Below, one piece after another: positions 33,685 through 43,447 of a stretch of 64,000 nt of DNA. The stretch is from DASQPR01 sp963724705 (lineage in GTDB: Bacteria > Actinomycetota > Actinomycetes > Mycobacteriales > Micromonosporaceae), in NCBI GenBank assembly GCA_963724705.1, contig CAVRVS010000006.1, forward strand, positions 186,001 to 250,000. Direction: 5' to 3'. The position numbers were made by a program, and so were the translations under genes. Within the stretch, counting starts at the first letter, position 1. Every line of letters starts with the position of its first letter. The notes under the pieces are model-generated. The model was given only the letters and a program-made list of their open reading frames with translations, did no database searches and had not been told where the DNA came from.

Positions 33685-36165
33685 TCACGGTATGACGGGG
33701 CCGGAGTAGAGCGTGCCGCCCACGTACGGGTAGGCGTTCGCCACACAGCCTTGCAGGCCGAGCGCCTGCTGCATCATCACGGGCGCCGGCTTCCCAGCAC
33801 CCGGACACGCTTCGTTCTGGTGCCCGAGTTGGCGGCCGACCTCGTGGTTGATGTCGTACGCCCGATAGGTCGCGAGCGGTGCACCGTACCCGTCTACGGA
33901 CGTCATCCACCGGCTCAAATTGATGATCAATTGGCCCGGCAGCCGGCAGGACGTGACCTTGTCAGTGTGGAAGCCGCCCGCGGCGCACATCTTCTCCGAC
34001 GTCGTCTCGGTTGCGAGGTAGATCGTGAACGCCGCCTTGGTCTTCGATGGCACCTGCTGGAATCGCACCTTGCCGCTCGCGATCCAACTGCGCCCGTCGC
34101 CGAGCACACCCACCACGTCAGCCGCGAACGCGTTGGCGTCCTCGCCGCCGTGGGCTGTCTCCGCGCCCTTTTCCGTGGCGACGTGGAACGTCTGAACGGT
34201 TCCGGCCGTACCGAGGACGGCCGAGGTGGTAGTCGCGAGCGTGAACGTGCCCGGACCGCTCGTCGGCATGTTGGACGGGGTCGCCGCCGGGCTGGAGGCG
34301 GCGGAGCCGCTGGCGGCGGTCGAGTTCGGCGCGGCAGTGGAGCGCGTGTCGTGATGTCCGCGCCCGAGCACGCGACTCACACCGAAGCCGCCGAGCAGCA
34401 GCAGGGCCACGACGACCAGCGCAATGATGACCCGTCGCTGTTGATGATGGCTGAGCTTCGCGGCGGTCGGGGTGAGCGCGTCGCCGTCGGCTGTGGCGGT
34501 CTCCAAACCCTTGGCGGGTACGGCCGTCGCGGGCTCAAGCGTCGCGGGCTCGAAGGCGCGCGGTACGGCGGTGTCGCGCGCCACGTCGTTCGGCGGTCGG
34601 GTGGCGATCCGCAGTTGAGACGTCGGCTCCATGGGCGGTCGCGACATCGCGCCGGCGTACGTCGGCGGCGCACTACCGCCCGGCGCGGCCGTCCCGAGCC
34701 GGCCGGTATTCGTCAAGCCGCCATTGACACCGCCATGGTATTGATCATCAACGTCCCGGCTGGCGTGCCGACCCCGGGTTGGGTGCGTCGTCGGCGACTG
34801 GCTCAACGGCGCCGACCACCCACCGGTATCCGGCTCCTCGGCGGCACGGCGATGCCGTTCTCGCCCCGGCAAGTACGGCGGCGCCGGCCGATACGCCGTC
34901 CGGTCATCGACGGTGTGATGCCGGCCCGAGTCGGTACGCCACCTCGTCTGCGCGTCGGCATCGCCGCCGGTATCGATCCGCCCGGTATCGATCCGCCCGG
35001 TATCGATCCGCCCGGTATCGATCCGCCCGGTATCGATCCGCCCGGTGTCCCGCGGCACTCGTGCGGGGCCGTCGCCCGGGCCCGCCGGCAGCGCGGGTCG
35101 GTCGCCCGACGGCCAGCCTCCATCGCCGCGCGGCCGTGCTTCTACCGCTCGTGCATCCGGCCGCACCGGTCCGGGAAGGCTGACACCGTCGCGTGGCTGG
35201 GCCTCGTGGATCGACCGGGCCTCGTGAAGCGAGGGGTCGCGACGCGGCGGCCACTCCATCGACTCTCGCCGCATCCCACGGCCATCGGTATGCCGTCCCA
35301 CCGAGCCGTCCCTGATCGGCGCCGATCCATCGGTTCGTTGCGTTGGCGGGCGGTGCCCTCGATTCACGCGTTCCGATTCGGTCTGAGCCGCTTCGGTCTG
35401 AGCCGCTTCGGTCTGAGCCGCGGCGTCTGCGCCGGTCCAGTCGACCCGGTCCCCTGGGGATCGCAGCAGCGAGCCACCGGCCCGTGGCTGGGCGGCCGCC
35501 GATCCGGATCCGACCCATCGCGGTTGCTCGCCGCTGGGTCGAGACGAGTACGTGCCCGCCGCCGACCATCCCTGCTCCGGCCGTACTTGCGCGTCTCGCG
35601 AACGACCGGACTCCGGGCGTTGTGGCGGAATCGGGACGGCCGGGCCGGACCCGGCGGCACCGGCACGGCTAGGCGACCCACCGGCCGTACCAGGGTCCGG
35701 CTCTGGATTGCGACGGCCCGGTGTGGCGCCGAAGGCTGACCAACCGTCCTGGCCGCCGGAAGTCGTTGACGATCCGCGGCCGGTCGGACCCCCACCAGGC
35801 GTGGAGCCGGTCGGCCCGCCACCGGTCGTCGCACCCGATGGCCATTGCTCGCCACTCGGTCGCCGGCCAGACACCGGATCGACCGGCTGTTCGCGGCGCG
35901 GATCCCGGCGCAGCGCGGATGCGGTGTTGGTGATGTCGGCCGCCGCCGCCTCGGGCCGCCGCAACGGCACGCGCTCCTCGTCCTCGGAGGTCGGCGTCAG
36001 CATCCGCACCCAGAGGTCCGTGTCGTCGTCGCGATGCGGGTCGGCCGGTTCGCGTTCACGCCGGAGGCGACCGAGCCCTCGGAGCCGCGGCGTGCGAGCG
36101 TCCGAGTGCGATTCAGGCATGTCGTCGGAGGGACTGGTCGGTGACATTGCGGCCAAGCCTGCCAT
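33685..36165 (-). CDS. Repeat-rich membrane-anchored DUF3152 protein with degenerate zinc site
   Basis: An 826-residue protein. The first ~570 residues are low complexity (Pro/Gly/Arg/Asp/Ser) with tandem TGRID and AQTEA repeats. One TM helix (IIALVVVALLLLGGFGVSRVLG) at about 578-598 precedes an extracytoplasmic DUF3152 domain. The family motif HExxHxxGHxH reads HEVGRQLGHQN: H774, E775 and H782 remain, but positions 5 and 11 are R778 and N784. DUF3152 is considered a zinc-metalloprotease-like family, so this copy is probably inactive. Cysteines and VMMQQALGLQGCVANAYP at the end are kept. It follows the intact paralogue at 36265 on the same strand. Confidence 0.85.
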   Translation of the reverse strand: MAGLAAMSPTSPSDDMPESHSDARTPRLRGLGRLRREREPADPHRDDDTDLWVRMLTPTSEDEERVPLRRPEAAAADITNTASALRRDPRREQPVDPVSGRRPSGEQWPSGATTGGGPTGSTPGGGPTGRGSSTTSGGQDGWSAFGATPGRRNPEPDPGTAGGSPSRAGAAGSGPAVPIPPQRPESGRSRDAQVRPEQGWSAAGTYSSRPSGEQPRWVGSGSAAAQPRAGGSLLRSPGDRVDWTGADAAAQTEAAQTEAAQTESERVNRGHRPPTQRTDGSAPIRDGSVGRHTDGRGMRRESMEWPPRRDPSLHEARSIHEAQPRDGVSLPGPVRPDARAVEARPRGDGGWPSGDRPALPAGPGDGPARVPRDTGRIDTGRIDTGRIDTGRIDTGRIDTGGDADAQTRWRTDSGRHHTVDDRTAYRPAPPYLPGRERHRRAAEEPDTGGWSAPLSQSPTTHPTRGRHASRDVDDQYHGGVNGGLTNTGRLGTAAPGGSAPPTYAGAMSRPPMEPTSQLRIATRPPNDVARDTAVPRAFEPATLEPATAVPAKGLETATADGDALTPTAAKLSHHQQRRVIIALVVVALLLLGGFGVSRVLGRGHHDTRSTAAPNSTAASGSAASSPAATPSNMPTSGPGTFTLATTTSAVLGTAGTVQTFHVATEKGAETAHGGEDANAFAADVVGVLGDGRSWIASGKVRFQQVPSKTKAAFTIYLATETTSEKMCAAGGFHTDKVTSCRLPGQLIINLSRWMTSVDGYGAPLATYRAYDINHEVGRQLGHQNEACPGAGKPAPVMMQQALGLQGCVANAYPYVGGTLYSGPVIP
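34966..35045. repeat. 15-bp coding tandem repeat (TGRID)
   Basis: Five tandem copies of (C/G)CCGGTATCGATCCG in the plus direction, the last four identical, encode TGRID repeats in the minus-strand DUF3152 protein. Frame is kept. Exact identity suggests recent slippage. Confidence 0.93.
35377..35421. repeat. 15-bp coding tandem repeat (AQTEA)
   Basis: TTCGGTCTGAGCCGC occurs three times in tandem and encodes AAQTE repeats in the same protein as the TGRID array. Two unrelated 15-bp arrays in one gene point to relaxed constraint on its N-terminal region. Confidence 0.92.
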
Positions 36166-36264
36166 GGGTTCGACGAAACGTCAGATCGGGCGACACGCTT
36201 CGCGACGGTTTGCAGTATTTTGCCCGGCCCGGTGTCGACCGGGTGTGCGACCTGTCGCGTCGGG

Positions 36265-37134
36265 TCAGTAGGACCCGGCTGGCCCGTCGTACTGCTTGCC
36301 GTCGACGTACGGCCACGCGTTGGCTACACAACCGTGCAGCCCGAGAGTCTGCTGCTGCATGACCGGGGCCGGCGCGCCCTTGGCCGGACAGCGTTCATGA
36401 CTGTGCCCCAGCGCATGACCGACCTCATGGTTGATCATGTACGCCCGATAGGTGTCCAGCGGCACCTGGGCCGACCGGTAATCGGAGACCGACGTCATGT
36501 ATCGGTCGAGGTTCAACACGACATGCGACCCCTGCCGGCAGGACGTGAAGCCGTTGGTCGGCAGCGGCGCACACATGTGCCGAGTGGTGTTCGACGTGAC
36601 CAGGTAAATGGTGAACTCGTACGAGCTCGACGCCGCTACTTGCTGCAGACGGTATTTGCCGCCTGCGATCCAACTCCGTGGGTCGCCAAGCGTTTCGTCG
36701 ACCTTCGCGGTGAAGTCGGTCATCGAAACAACGTCGATGTTCGACTCCATCGCCAGACGGAAATGTCGGATAGGTCCGGCGGTCCCGAGGACCGGTCCGG
36801 TCGTCGTCGCGTAATGGAACGTCTGCGGGCCGGAGCGAGGGAACGGGATGTTGAGCGAGATCACCGGTTGCGTGGCGACCGAGGGCGGCGGGCTCGGCGA
36901 CGGCGACGGGACTGCTGCCGCCGACGAACCGACCGAAGCCGACGGGTCCACGATCACGCCCACTCGCTGGTCGGCGCCGGGCGACGACGCCCGGGCAATG
37001 TCGAGATGGCTGACGAGGACAACGCCAGCGCCGATTACGGCCAGCACCGCCACCACAACGAGAAAGGCCTGATAGCGATGGCGGCGGGGATTGCGGTGCA
37101 CGCCACGGTGCCGGGGAGACATCGCCGGTAGCAT
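36265..37134 (-). CDS. Membrane-anchored DUF3152 protein with intact zinc motif
   Basis: A 289-residue type II membrane protein from ATG 37134 (start uncertain; ATG 37122 and a GTG at 37161 also fit). The TM helix AFLVVVAVLAVIGAGVVLVS is near residue 30, followed by a Ser/Pro-rich linker and the DUF3152 domain. The metal motif HEVGHALGHSH is complete (H236, H240, H246), with CPAKGAPAPVMQQQTLGLHG after it. Metal-dependent peptidase activity outside the membrane is plausible. It starts 35 bp past the alpha/beta-hydrolase stop and is the likely ancestral copy of the degenerate neighbour. Confidence 0.85.
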   Translation of the reverse strand: MLPAMSPRHRGVHRNPRRHRYQAFLVVVAVLAVIGAGVVLVSHLDIARASSPGADQRVGVIVDPSASVGSSAAAVPSPSPSPPPSVATQPVISLNIPFPRSGPQTFHYATTTGPVLGTAGPIRHFRLAMESNIDVVSMTDFTAKVDETLGDPRSWIAGGKYRLQQVAASSSYEFTIYLVTSNTTRHMCAPLPTNGFTSCRQGSHVVLNLDRYMTSVSDYRSAQVPLDTYRAYMINHEVGHALGHSHERCPAKGAPAPVMQQQTLGLHGCVANAWPYVDGKQYDGPAGSY

Positions 37135-37168
37135 CTCACGCCCGGAGCCGCGGTGGGCGTTGACCGAA

Positions 37169-38392
37169 TCAGGCGGCCCGTCCGGTCGCAGGTCCGCCGG
37201 CCGGTTTGCGAATTCTGGCGCCGGCGGTCCGGCCATCGTTGGCGCTAGCCGCCCCGCCACGTTGCGCGGCGTCAGGCGCGCGACCGGCGCCGGCGCGACC
37301 GGTGCGGGTGGCGGTTTTCGCGATCCGGGGGGCAAGGTGGCGCGTACTGACTTCATCGAGCATGCCAACGATCGCGCGCGCTACGAGTTCCGGTGCTTCC
37401 ATCTGCGCGACATGTCCGACGTCCGGCAGCATCAGCAACCGCGCGTCGCGGATGACCCGCGCGGTGTGCGGGACGACCCGTACGTCCACGAGTCGGTCCA
37501 TCCGACCGCCGATCACCAACGTCGGCCGGTTCACGCGGGCCGCCGTCCGCCACAGGGAGCTGCTGCCCGGCAGGTACGCCCGCAGGAAGCTGCCAACAAG
37601 ACCGCGCAATGTGCGCACGTAGGCATCGGCGTACCACGGCACGTCGTAGCGCAGTTGGGCCTCCTCCACCGCCTCGACGAAACGCCGCGGGTGAATCCGC
37701 GCCGGATCGCCGAAACACGCGTCGAGCACCTGTTGGGCGAGCACCTCGGGCAGCATCGTCGCCAGCTTTCGCTGGGCGAGCCGATCGGCGCGCGGGATCG
37801 CGAGCAACGGCAGCAGTCGGCCCTGCGCCGAGCGCCGCGGGTCGAGGAATGGCAACGCCGGCGAGATGAGGGTGAGGGTACGGATGAGATCCGGCCGTAC
37901 GGCCGCGACCTTGACCGCGATCGCGCCACCGAGCGAGTTGCCGATGAGATGGACGGCGCCGCGATCGCTGTCCTCAATGCACCGGACGACACGGTGGGCG
38001 AACGCGTCGACCGTGTACCGGTCGGCCGGGTCGCTGCGCCCGAAGCCGGGCAGGTCGATTGCCTCGCCGGCCAGCCGGTGGTCGAGCATCCCGGCGACAT
38101 CGGTCCAGTTCTGGGACGACCCGCCGAGGCCGTGGACATAGAGTGCCGGCTCGGCCGTCCGCGGTGCCGTCGTCGGCGTGTCGCGGACGTACGTGCGCGT
38201 GCCGTCGATCCGTACGAACCGTCCCGGCCACGGCGGCACGAGATCCGTACGGAGATGCAGTGAACTCTCGTCGACCAAAATGGCCCGTTTCACCCCGTCA
38301 GTATGCTTTCGCCCGACGGTGACGGTGTCACTTCCGGATTCGGCGCGCCGACGAGTCCAAAAGTTGCGATATTCGGCCCAGTCGATCGTCAC
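37169..38392 (-). CDS. Alpha/beta-fold hydrolase
   Basis: A 407-residue serine hydrolase. Oxyanion region YVHGLGGSSQNW, nucleophile elbow GNSLGG (S153), acid GGRMDRLVD and base PDVGHVAQME form a complete triad. Residues past ~320 are a low-complexity Arg/Ala/Gly tail. It starts with GTG at 38392 overlapping the upstream stop as GTGA, so it is translationally coupled to the large frameshifted gene. Esterase, thioesterase or epoxide-type chemistry is possible; the natural substrate is unknown. In M. tuberculosis this gene is absent between DUF3152 and the TetR gene. Confidence 0.9.
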   Translation of the reverse strand: MTIDWAEYRNFWTRRRAESGSDTVTVGRKHTDGVKRAILVDESSLHLRTDLVPPWPGRFVRIDGTRTYVRDTPTTAPRTAEPALYVHGLGGSSQNWTDVAGMLDHRLAGEAIDLPGFGRSDPADRYTVDAFAHRVVRCIEDSDRGAVHLIGNSLGGAIAVKVAAVRPDLIRTLTLISPALPFLDPRRSAQGRLLPLLAIPRADRLAQRKLATMLPEVLAQQVLDACFGDPARIHPRRFVEAVEEAQLRYDVPWYADAYVRTLRGLVGSFLRAYLPGSSSLWRTAARVNRPTLVIGGRMDRLVDVRVVPHTARVIRDARLLMLPDVGHVAQMEAPELVARAIVGMLDEVSTRHLAPRIAKTATRTGRAGAGRAPDAAQRGGAASANDGRTAGARIRKPAGGPATGRAA

Positions 38393-41300
38393 GTCAGCAA
38401 GCTTTCCAGGCGACGGTTCACCGCCGCCAGCGTCGCACGCACGATCGAATGCCGCGGATCGCCGGCGACCAGGGCCGATCCGACGAGTTGCTCGACCCGA
38501 CCGTCACCGCTGACGAGCACCACGACAACCGCGACGACGCTGCTGCCGAAGGGCACGACACCAGCGTGCTCGATGTAGCAGCGCATCGGTCCGACTGATG
38601 GCCGGGCCGCCGCCGACGCGGGCGGCCCGGAGAGCGGCCGTGCGTCCGAACCGGTCGAAGCCGCGGTCCGGCTGCCGATGTCAGCGGCGGTGATCAACGA
38701 ATCGATCGCGCCGGCGGCGGCCTGAGCGGCCAGACGCAACAAGTAGGCGTCGACGGCGGGCCCGGTCGCCCTGCCGACCGTAGCCACCGTTCCGAAGTGC
38801 AGCCGCACCTCGACCGTGGCTTCCGTACCGAGCGTCGACACGTGCACCTGGTCGATCACGATGCGCGGCGGCTGACCCGGTACCGGCGGCAGCGGGGCGG
38901 CCGCCGGGACCGTGGCCATACCGGGCAGGAAGGCGCCGGGTTCACCCGGCATGGTGGGGCGGAAGCCCGGAGCGCCCGCCACCATCGGACCGCCGGGCCG
39001 GTCGCGGCCCGATTCCAAGTTAGTGACCGCCGGATGCGTCGCGGCGGCCGAGCCAGGTCCGGCGTTCGAGACTTGTCCGGCGGTAGAGACCTGTCCGGCG
39101 GCCGAGCCAGGTCGGGCGGCCGAGCCAGACGTTGTCGAAACAGATGCCGCCGACTCCGTCTTCGCTGCGGGAGTGCGCTGGGAGGCCGCTGCGGCGCGGT
39201 CGTCCGGACCAGCCGGGACGGGCCCGCTCGGCCTGCTGCTGGACGGCACCGCCGCAGCGGGCGAGCCGCCTCGGTCCGCGCGCTCGGCCAGCGTGCCGCT
39301 GGGGCCGCCGCCTGCGGCCGTCCCCGGCGTCGTACGCGACCGTCGCGGCTCGGCGGCCAGACCCATCCGCTCCTTCAACAGTCGGGCGACCTGGCGACTC
39401 ACCCGCCCGGCATCGGCATCGTCGGCGAGATCCAACCGGAGGATATGTACGCCGCCGGGATTGGGCCGCAGCTGCGCGCTGCGTACGCCGTTGACCTGGC
39501 GTACGGCCGCGAGCACAGCGGCGACGTCGAGTTCGTCCGGAAGTTCGGGAACGGACTCCTCGTCGTGCCGCAGCCGGCTCGCGATGCGACTGAGTTCCGG
39601 ACCGTCCAGATCGGGCGTCGGCAGGTCGGCGACCTGGTCCACCACGTCATCGAAGTCATCGATCTCGCCGGTATCGGCGAACGGCACGTCCGGCTTAGCC
39701 GGCACACGGTGCGGCAAGATCGGCTGGTCGACAAGCGCGAACCGGTGGCCGTCATCCCAATCGTATTCGGCCGCCCCCGGTGGCTCCGGGCGTGGACCGC
39801 GGTGACCGCGGCCGGTGGAACCGGCTCCTTGACGTACCACGATTCGTCCGGATCTGGAGCCACGTCGCGGCGTGGTTCGGCCGCCGTGACGTCCGGTGCG
39901 GCGGGATCCATCGCCGGGCGCATCGCAATCGTCGGCGCACTGACGTCGCCGGCGTCCGGCCCGGCCGCGTCGGTCGGCACCGCGGGCGCGTCCGGGCCAC
40001 GCCGACGATCGTCGTCGTATGGCGACGACGAGAACATCGACATCGGACGGCCGCCAAACCGACCCGATCGGATCGATCCGGCTCCGCGCAACCACGGCCC
40101 GCGCCGGTTGCGAACCTCCCGCGGCGGCGACCAACCCGGCCCCTCGCCGGATTGGCGCGAAGCGTCGGATTCGCCCGACGCTGCCGGTTGTGGATTCGCC
40201 GTCTCCCGGAAAATCGGGGGTACGTCCTCCGACGCGTCCGTCTGCGCGGCCGAACCGGACTCGCCATCGAGCAGGCGGGCACTCACGCTATCGGGCCGAG
40301 CGGTTTGCCCTGAACCGGTTGCCAGCGGCGGCGGCGCGTCCGCGGGTCCGGACGGTCGGCCGGGCATAGGTATGGCCGGCGGCCTCTGCTGGTCGGCCGG
40401 TCGGTCCGCGGCCGGACCGTCGGGTCCTCGCGCAGCGCCGCGCTGCTCGGATCCGCCGTGCTGGCCCGGTTGGTCGTGCTGGCTCGTTTGGCCGTGCTGG
40501 CCCGGTTGGTCGTGCTGGCTCGATCGGCCGGGCTGGCTCGGTTGGCCGGGCTGGCCCGAGGCGTAGTGTTCGGCCGCGTTCAACCGATCCATAGCGGCCG
40601 GACCGTCCGCTGCGACGGATGTCGCTACCGCGGGTGATGAGGTCACCGGCCGCGCTTGAGCCGGGATGCCGGCCGGGCCGGTCGCGACGCCACTGTCCGA
40701 TATGGACGATCCTACGTTCGGAGCCGACGGCACCTCGGGCACGGAATGCCGCTCGGCCGCGACCGACGCACCGGCCGGGACGTCGGGCCGGACCGTCGTG
40801 ACTGGCACGGCAGCGCTCGCCCGGGCGTACGGAGGCTTCGGATGTCCACCACCGGGCGCTGCCGACGCCTGGCCGGGAGCCGAGCCAGCGTCGGGATCGA
40901 CGTCGAGTGCGGGCTTCGCGTTATGGCCCTCGTCCGGCAGGCGCGGCACCTCGCCGGACTGCTGACCATATGAGTCGCCGGCCCGTGGCCGTGGCACGAA
41001 GACCTGCGGAAGCCGGATCGATGCCGACGCCGGCTCCCCGTACGGCCGCGCCGCCGCCGCGGCCAATAACGGAGCCTCGATGGTTTCCGCCGTCAGCGCA
41101 TCGGTCAGCGGCACCGACCCACGCGCGGGGCCGGTCGACGTACGGCTCCAGTAGCGGCTTCCATCGGGTGCACGCCACGCGTCGGCGTCAGTTCCCGGCG
41201 CGGCGTGCGACGGATTTTCCGACCGCGGCTCCGGCCCAGCCGATGGTTCCGGTCCGGCGTACGGATCGGGTTGCGGTCGCAGCGGCGCGAACCCGTGCGG

Positions 41301-41624
41301 GTCGGACGGATGCCGGTCACCCGGACCACGTACGTGCCCGCCGGAACCCTCCGATGGGTACCGTTCGCCACCCGAGGTCGGATACCGGTCATGGGAGTTA
41401 CGTGCCGTCGCCTGGCCGTACCAGTCGGACGTTGCCCGCCCGTACGCGCGCCCGGCGCCCGGCCACTCCATGCCCAACGGATCGCCGTCGGGCCACGATG
41501 GGTCGCCTGGACTGGACAGCGAGCCGCCGGAATCGTCGGCGACCGCACGCGAGCCGGTCGCATCGTCCCGCGACCCGTCACCCGTGCCCGGTTGTACGAC
41601 GCCGGGTTGTCCCACTTCGTCCAC
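38389..41624 (-). pseudogene. Large repeat-rich hypothetical protein, frameshifted
   Basis: Two frames together make one gene. From GTG 41624 (CGAGGAG upstream) the first frame runs through low-complexity Gln/Pro/Gly/Ser/Asp sequence to ESWYVKEPVPPAAVTAVHA, then turns into an Arg/Ser/Trp-rich shadow. The following coding sense (AAEYDWDDGHRFALVDQP, then VNGVRSAQLRPNPGGVHIL, ending NRRLESLLT at 38389) is one frame earlier. The switch falls at a run of five G (minus strand, 39774-39778); one extra base there gives an unbroken 1,078-residue frame. The C-terminal domain contains VEVRLHFGTVATVGRA and two hydrophobic helices, with no family I know. Confidence 0.75.
40456..40555. repeat. Degenerate 36-bp/short tandem repeats in the frameshifted gene
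   Basis: CCGTGCTGGCCCGGTTGGTC recurs with a 36-bp period (40456 and 40492), followed by diverged shorter copies. They encode Gln/Gly/Pro/His-rich repeats such as SQHDQPGQHGQ. Similar repeats (CCTGTCCGGCGG type) lie at about 39050-39130. Confidence 0.75.
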
Positions 41625-41821
41625 CGCGCGCTCCTCGGTTGCCCACGGTGAGGCTACCGTGTTCAGATACGCCCGTTAACCGGTCGATGGATGGTGTCTC
41701 GTCGTCCGAGGGACGATTGACGACGAGATGCACCGGAAATTCCACGTTGACGCACAGTGTTGTGGTCGCGGGGAGCCCGCACGGTGGGACGGGACGCGCT
41801 CGTGATCGACGGGAGATTGGC

Positions 41822-42550
41822 ATGGGTGACGTGGAGGTGACGATGGTCGCCACGGCAAAGGGGACGAACAGCGGCGGGCGACCGGTTCGCATGCCACGCT
41901 CGGCCCGCCGTAAGCAGCTGCTCGCCGCCGCTCAGGACGTCTTCGTCGCCAACGGCTACCACGCCGCCGCCATGGATGACATCGCCGAGCGCGCCGGCGT
42001 GTCCAAGCCCGTGTTGTATCAACATTTCCCGGGCAAGCTCGAGCTGTATCTCGCTCTGCTCGACACGCACTGCGACGCCCTTGTGGCCCATGTCCGCGGC
42101 GCGATGGCCGCGACGAACGACAACAAGGACCGCGTCAGCGGTGCGATGCGTGCCTACTTCGAGTTCGTCGACCACGAGAGCGAAGCGTTCCGGCTCGTGT
42201 TCGAGTCGGATCTGCGCAACGAGCCGGCCGTCCGTGAGCGGGTCGACCGCGCCGAGCGCTCGTGCATCGACGCGATCACCGTGACGATCATGGGCGACAC
42301 CGGCGTCGACCGCGCCCCGGCCGAGTTGCTCGCGGCCGGCCTCGTCGGCGCGGCCATGACCTCTGCACAGTTCTGGCTGTCCGGTGGCCGGCAGGTGCCC
42401 AAGGCCGCGGCCGAGGCACTGATGGCGACGCTTGCCTGGCGAGGCATCGCCAGCTTCCCGCTGCAGGGCGGCGAGAGCGCGCACGGCACCCCCGGCGCCG
42501 AATCCGCTCACAGCGAATCTGCCGACAGCGAATCCGTCGACAGCCGCTGA
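41822..42550 (+). CDS. TetR-family transcriptional regulator
   Basis: A 242-residue repressor. ARRKQLLAAAQDVFVANGYHA leads into a helix-turn-helix with MDDIAERAGVSKPVLYQHFPGKLELY, the classic TetR N-terminus. The ligand domain is helical and ends in acidic repeats (SESADSESVDSR). ATG 41822 has GGGAGA upstream. It is divergent from the large frameshifted gene, and the DUF3107 gene follows 184 bp on in the same direction, as in Rv3208-Rv3208A. Regulated genes are not deducible; own-promoter control is usual. Confidence 0.92.
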   Translation: MGDVEVTMVATAKGTNSGGRPVRMPRSARRKQLLAAAQDVFVANGYHAAAMDDIAERAGVSKPVLYQHFPGKLELYLALLDTHCDALVAHVRGAMAATNDNKDRVSGAMRAYFEFVDHESEAFRLVFESDLRNEPAVRERVDRAERSCIDAITVTIMGDTGVDRAPAELLAAGLVGAAMTSAQFWLSGGRQVPKAAAEALMATLAWRGIASFPLQGGESAHGTPGAESAHSESADSESVDSR

Positions 42551-42734
42551 GCTCGGCGTGCCAAGAATGGAGCGGAAGCCGACGACGCCGGTGTGACACG
42601 GCACGCGGTCGCCGATCTCGCCGGCCGCTAGCCTGGTGCCAGGCCGAGCGAAGTCGACGAGGCTGACGTAGACGACAGTGCACGGCGCCGTGACGGACAC
42701 CGCGCGCCGACAACGAGATACAGGGAGGACCTTC

Positions 42735-42962
42735 GTGGAGGTCAAGATCGGCGTGCAGTACGCCCACCGGGAACTGGTGCTGGAGAGCAACCAGTCGCCG
42801 GCAGACATTGAGAAGGCGGTGTCCGAGGCGCTGAAGTCGGGTGGCACGTTGAGCCTCGACGACGATAAGGGCCGGCGCATCCTGGTGCCGGTAGACAAGA
42901 TCACATTCATCGAGATCGCCGAGTCATCGCCGCGCGCGGTGGGCTTCACCGCCGGCCACTGA
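42735..42962 (+). CDS. DUF3107 family protein
   Basis: A 75-residue protein starting at GTG 42735 behind GGAGG. VEVKIGVQYAHRELVLESNQ and FIEIAESSPRAVGF bracket the family core; Rv3208A (TB9.4) is the tuberculosis counterpart. Probably cytoplasmic. Function unknown. Followed by a short hairpin. Confidence 0.88.
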   Translation: MEVKIGVQYAHRELVLESNQSPADIEKAVSEALKSGGTLSLDDDKGRRILVPVDKITFIEIAESSPRAVGFTAGH

Positions 42963-43037
42963 AACCCCGGCTACTGATACTCGGGCCGGCTCAACGACTC
43001 AAGGCCCTCAACCGGGCCGGCTAGCGGACCAAACTGC

Positions 43038-43063
43038 GCCCGGGACGGATTTCCGTCCCGGGC
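43038..43063. terminator. Hairpin after DUF3107 gene
   Basis: GCCCGGGACGG and CCGTCCCGGGC are exact complements around ATTT. It begins 75 bp past the stop and is followed by CTGCTATC rather than a U-run. Confidence 0.75.
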
Positions 43064-43124
43064 CTGCTATCGATGCGGCGGCGGCGGTTCACGTCGACAC
43101 GCCCGAGTTGAATCGGACAATCAC

Positions 43125-43442
43125 TCATCTAACGGGATCATTCCCGCTGTTGCCCGGCTTGAGCATGAAGCAGGCCACGGCGCCGGATTCACCATTGGCC
43201 AGGCATTCCGCGTAGACTGTGGTTATTGCAGCCAGCTTGGCCGCCGTGTTGTGGAGGTCCGCTTCTCCGCGGACCGTCGCGCGACGCCCGACCATAACGC
43301 TGGCCGCACGCGTGTCGCCCGCGACCTTCCCGTCGCGCGTGGCCCACGCCAAAGACAACCGGCGCTCCTCGCATGCGATCGACACCACGTGATCGACAAC
43401 ATGTAGTTCAAGTTGGGGCGCTCCACGAGAGGGACACCCCAC
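43125..43442 (-). CDS. Doubtful small hypothetical protein
   Basis: A possible 105-residue frame from GTG 43442. Its middle VSIACEERRLSLAWATRD and end AVACFMLKPGNSGNDPVR do not have the Arg-rich look of an antisense shadow, and the region is otherwise empty. But there is no ribosome-binding site, no recognised domain, and the start overlaps the rhlE leader. Kept at low confidence; a later GTG inside it may be the true start. Confidence 0.3.
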   Translation of the reverse strand: MGCPSRGAPQLELHVVDHVVSIACEERRLSLAWATRDGKVAGDTRAASVMVGRRATVRGEADLHNTAAKLAAITTVYAECLANGESGAVACFMLKPGNSGNDPVR

Positions 43443-43447
43443 ATTTC

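Larger units (their letters stand above)
42963..43447. other. 485-bp region between DUF3107 gene and rhlE
   Basis: The left third contains a hairpin (43038-43063). The right part holds one weak minus-strand frame (43125-43442), listed separately. The rhlE ribosome-binding site and probable promoter sit at the right edge; no -10/-35 could be assigned. Confidence 0.5.

Noticed and set aside
34966..35045. Possible CRISPR-like array
   Set aside because: The units are contiguous 15-bp coding repeats with no spacers, and there are no cas genes.
33751..35739. A 662-codon plus-strand frame opposite the first DUF3152 gene
   Set aside because: It has low-complexity repeats such as PGIDPPGIDPPG that mirror the TGRID repeats of the real minus-strand gene, and no domain.
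38797..40566. A 589-codon plus-strand frame opposite the frameshifted gene
   Set aside because: Composition is shadow-like; the minus strand carries the non-random C-terminal domain and a good ribosome-binding site.
41663..42949. A 428-codon minus-strand frame opposite the TetR gene
   Set aside because: TetR helix-turn-helix on the plus strand is clear; the antisense product has no domain.
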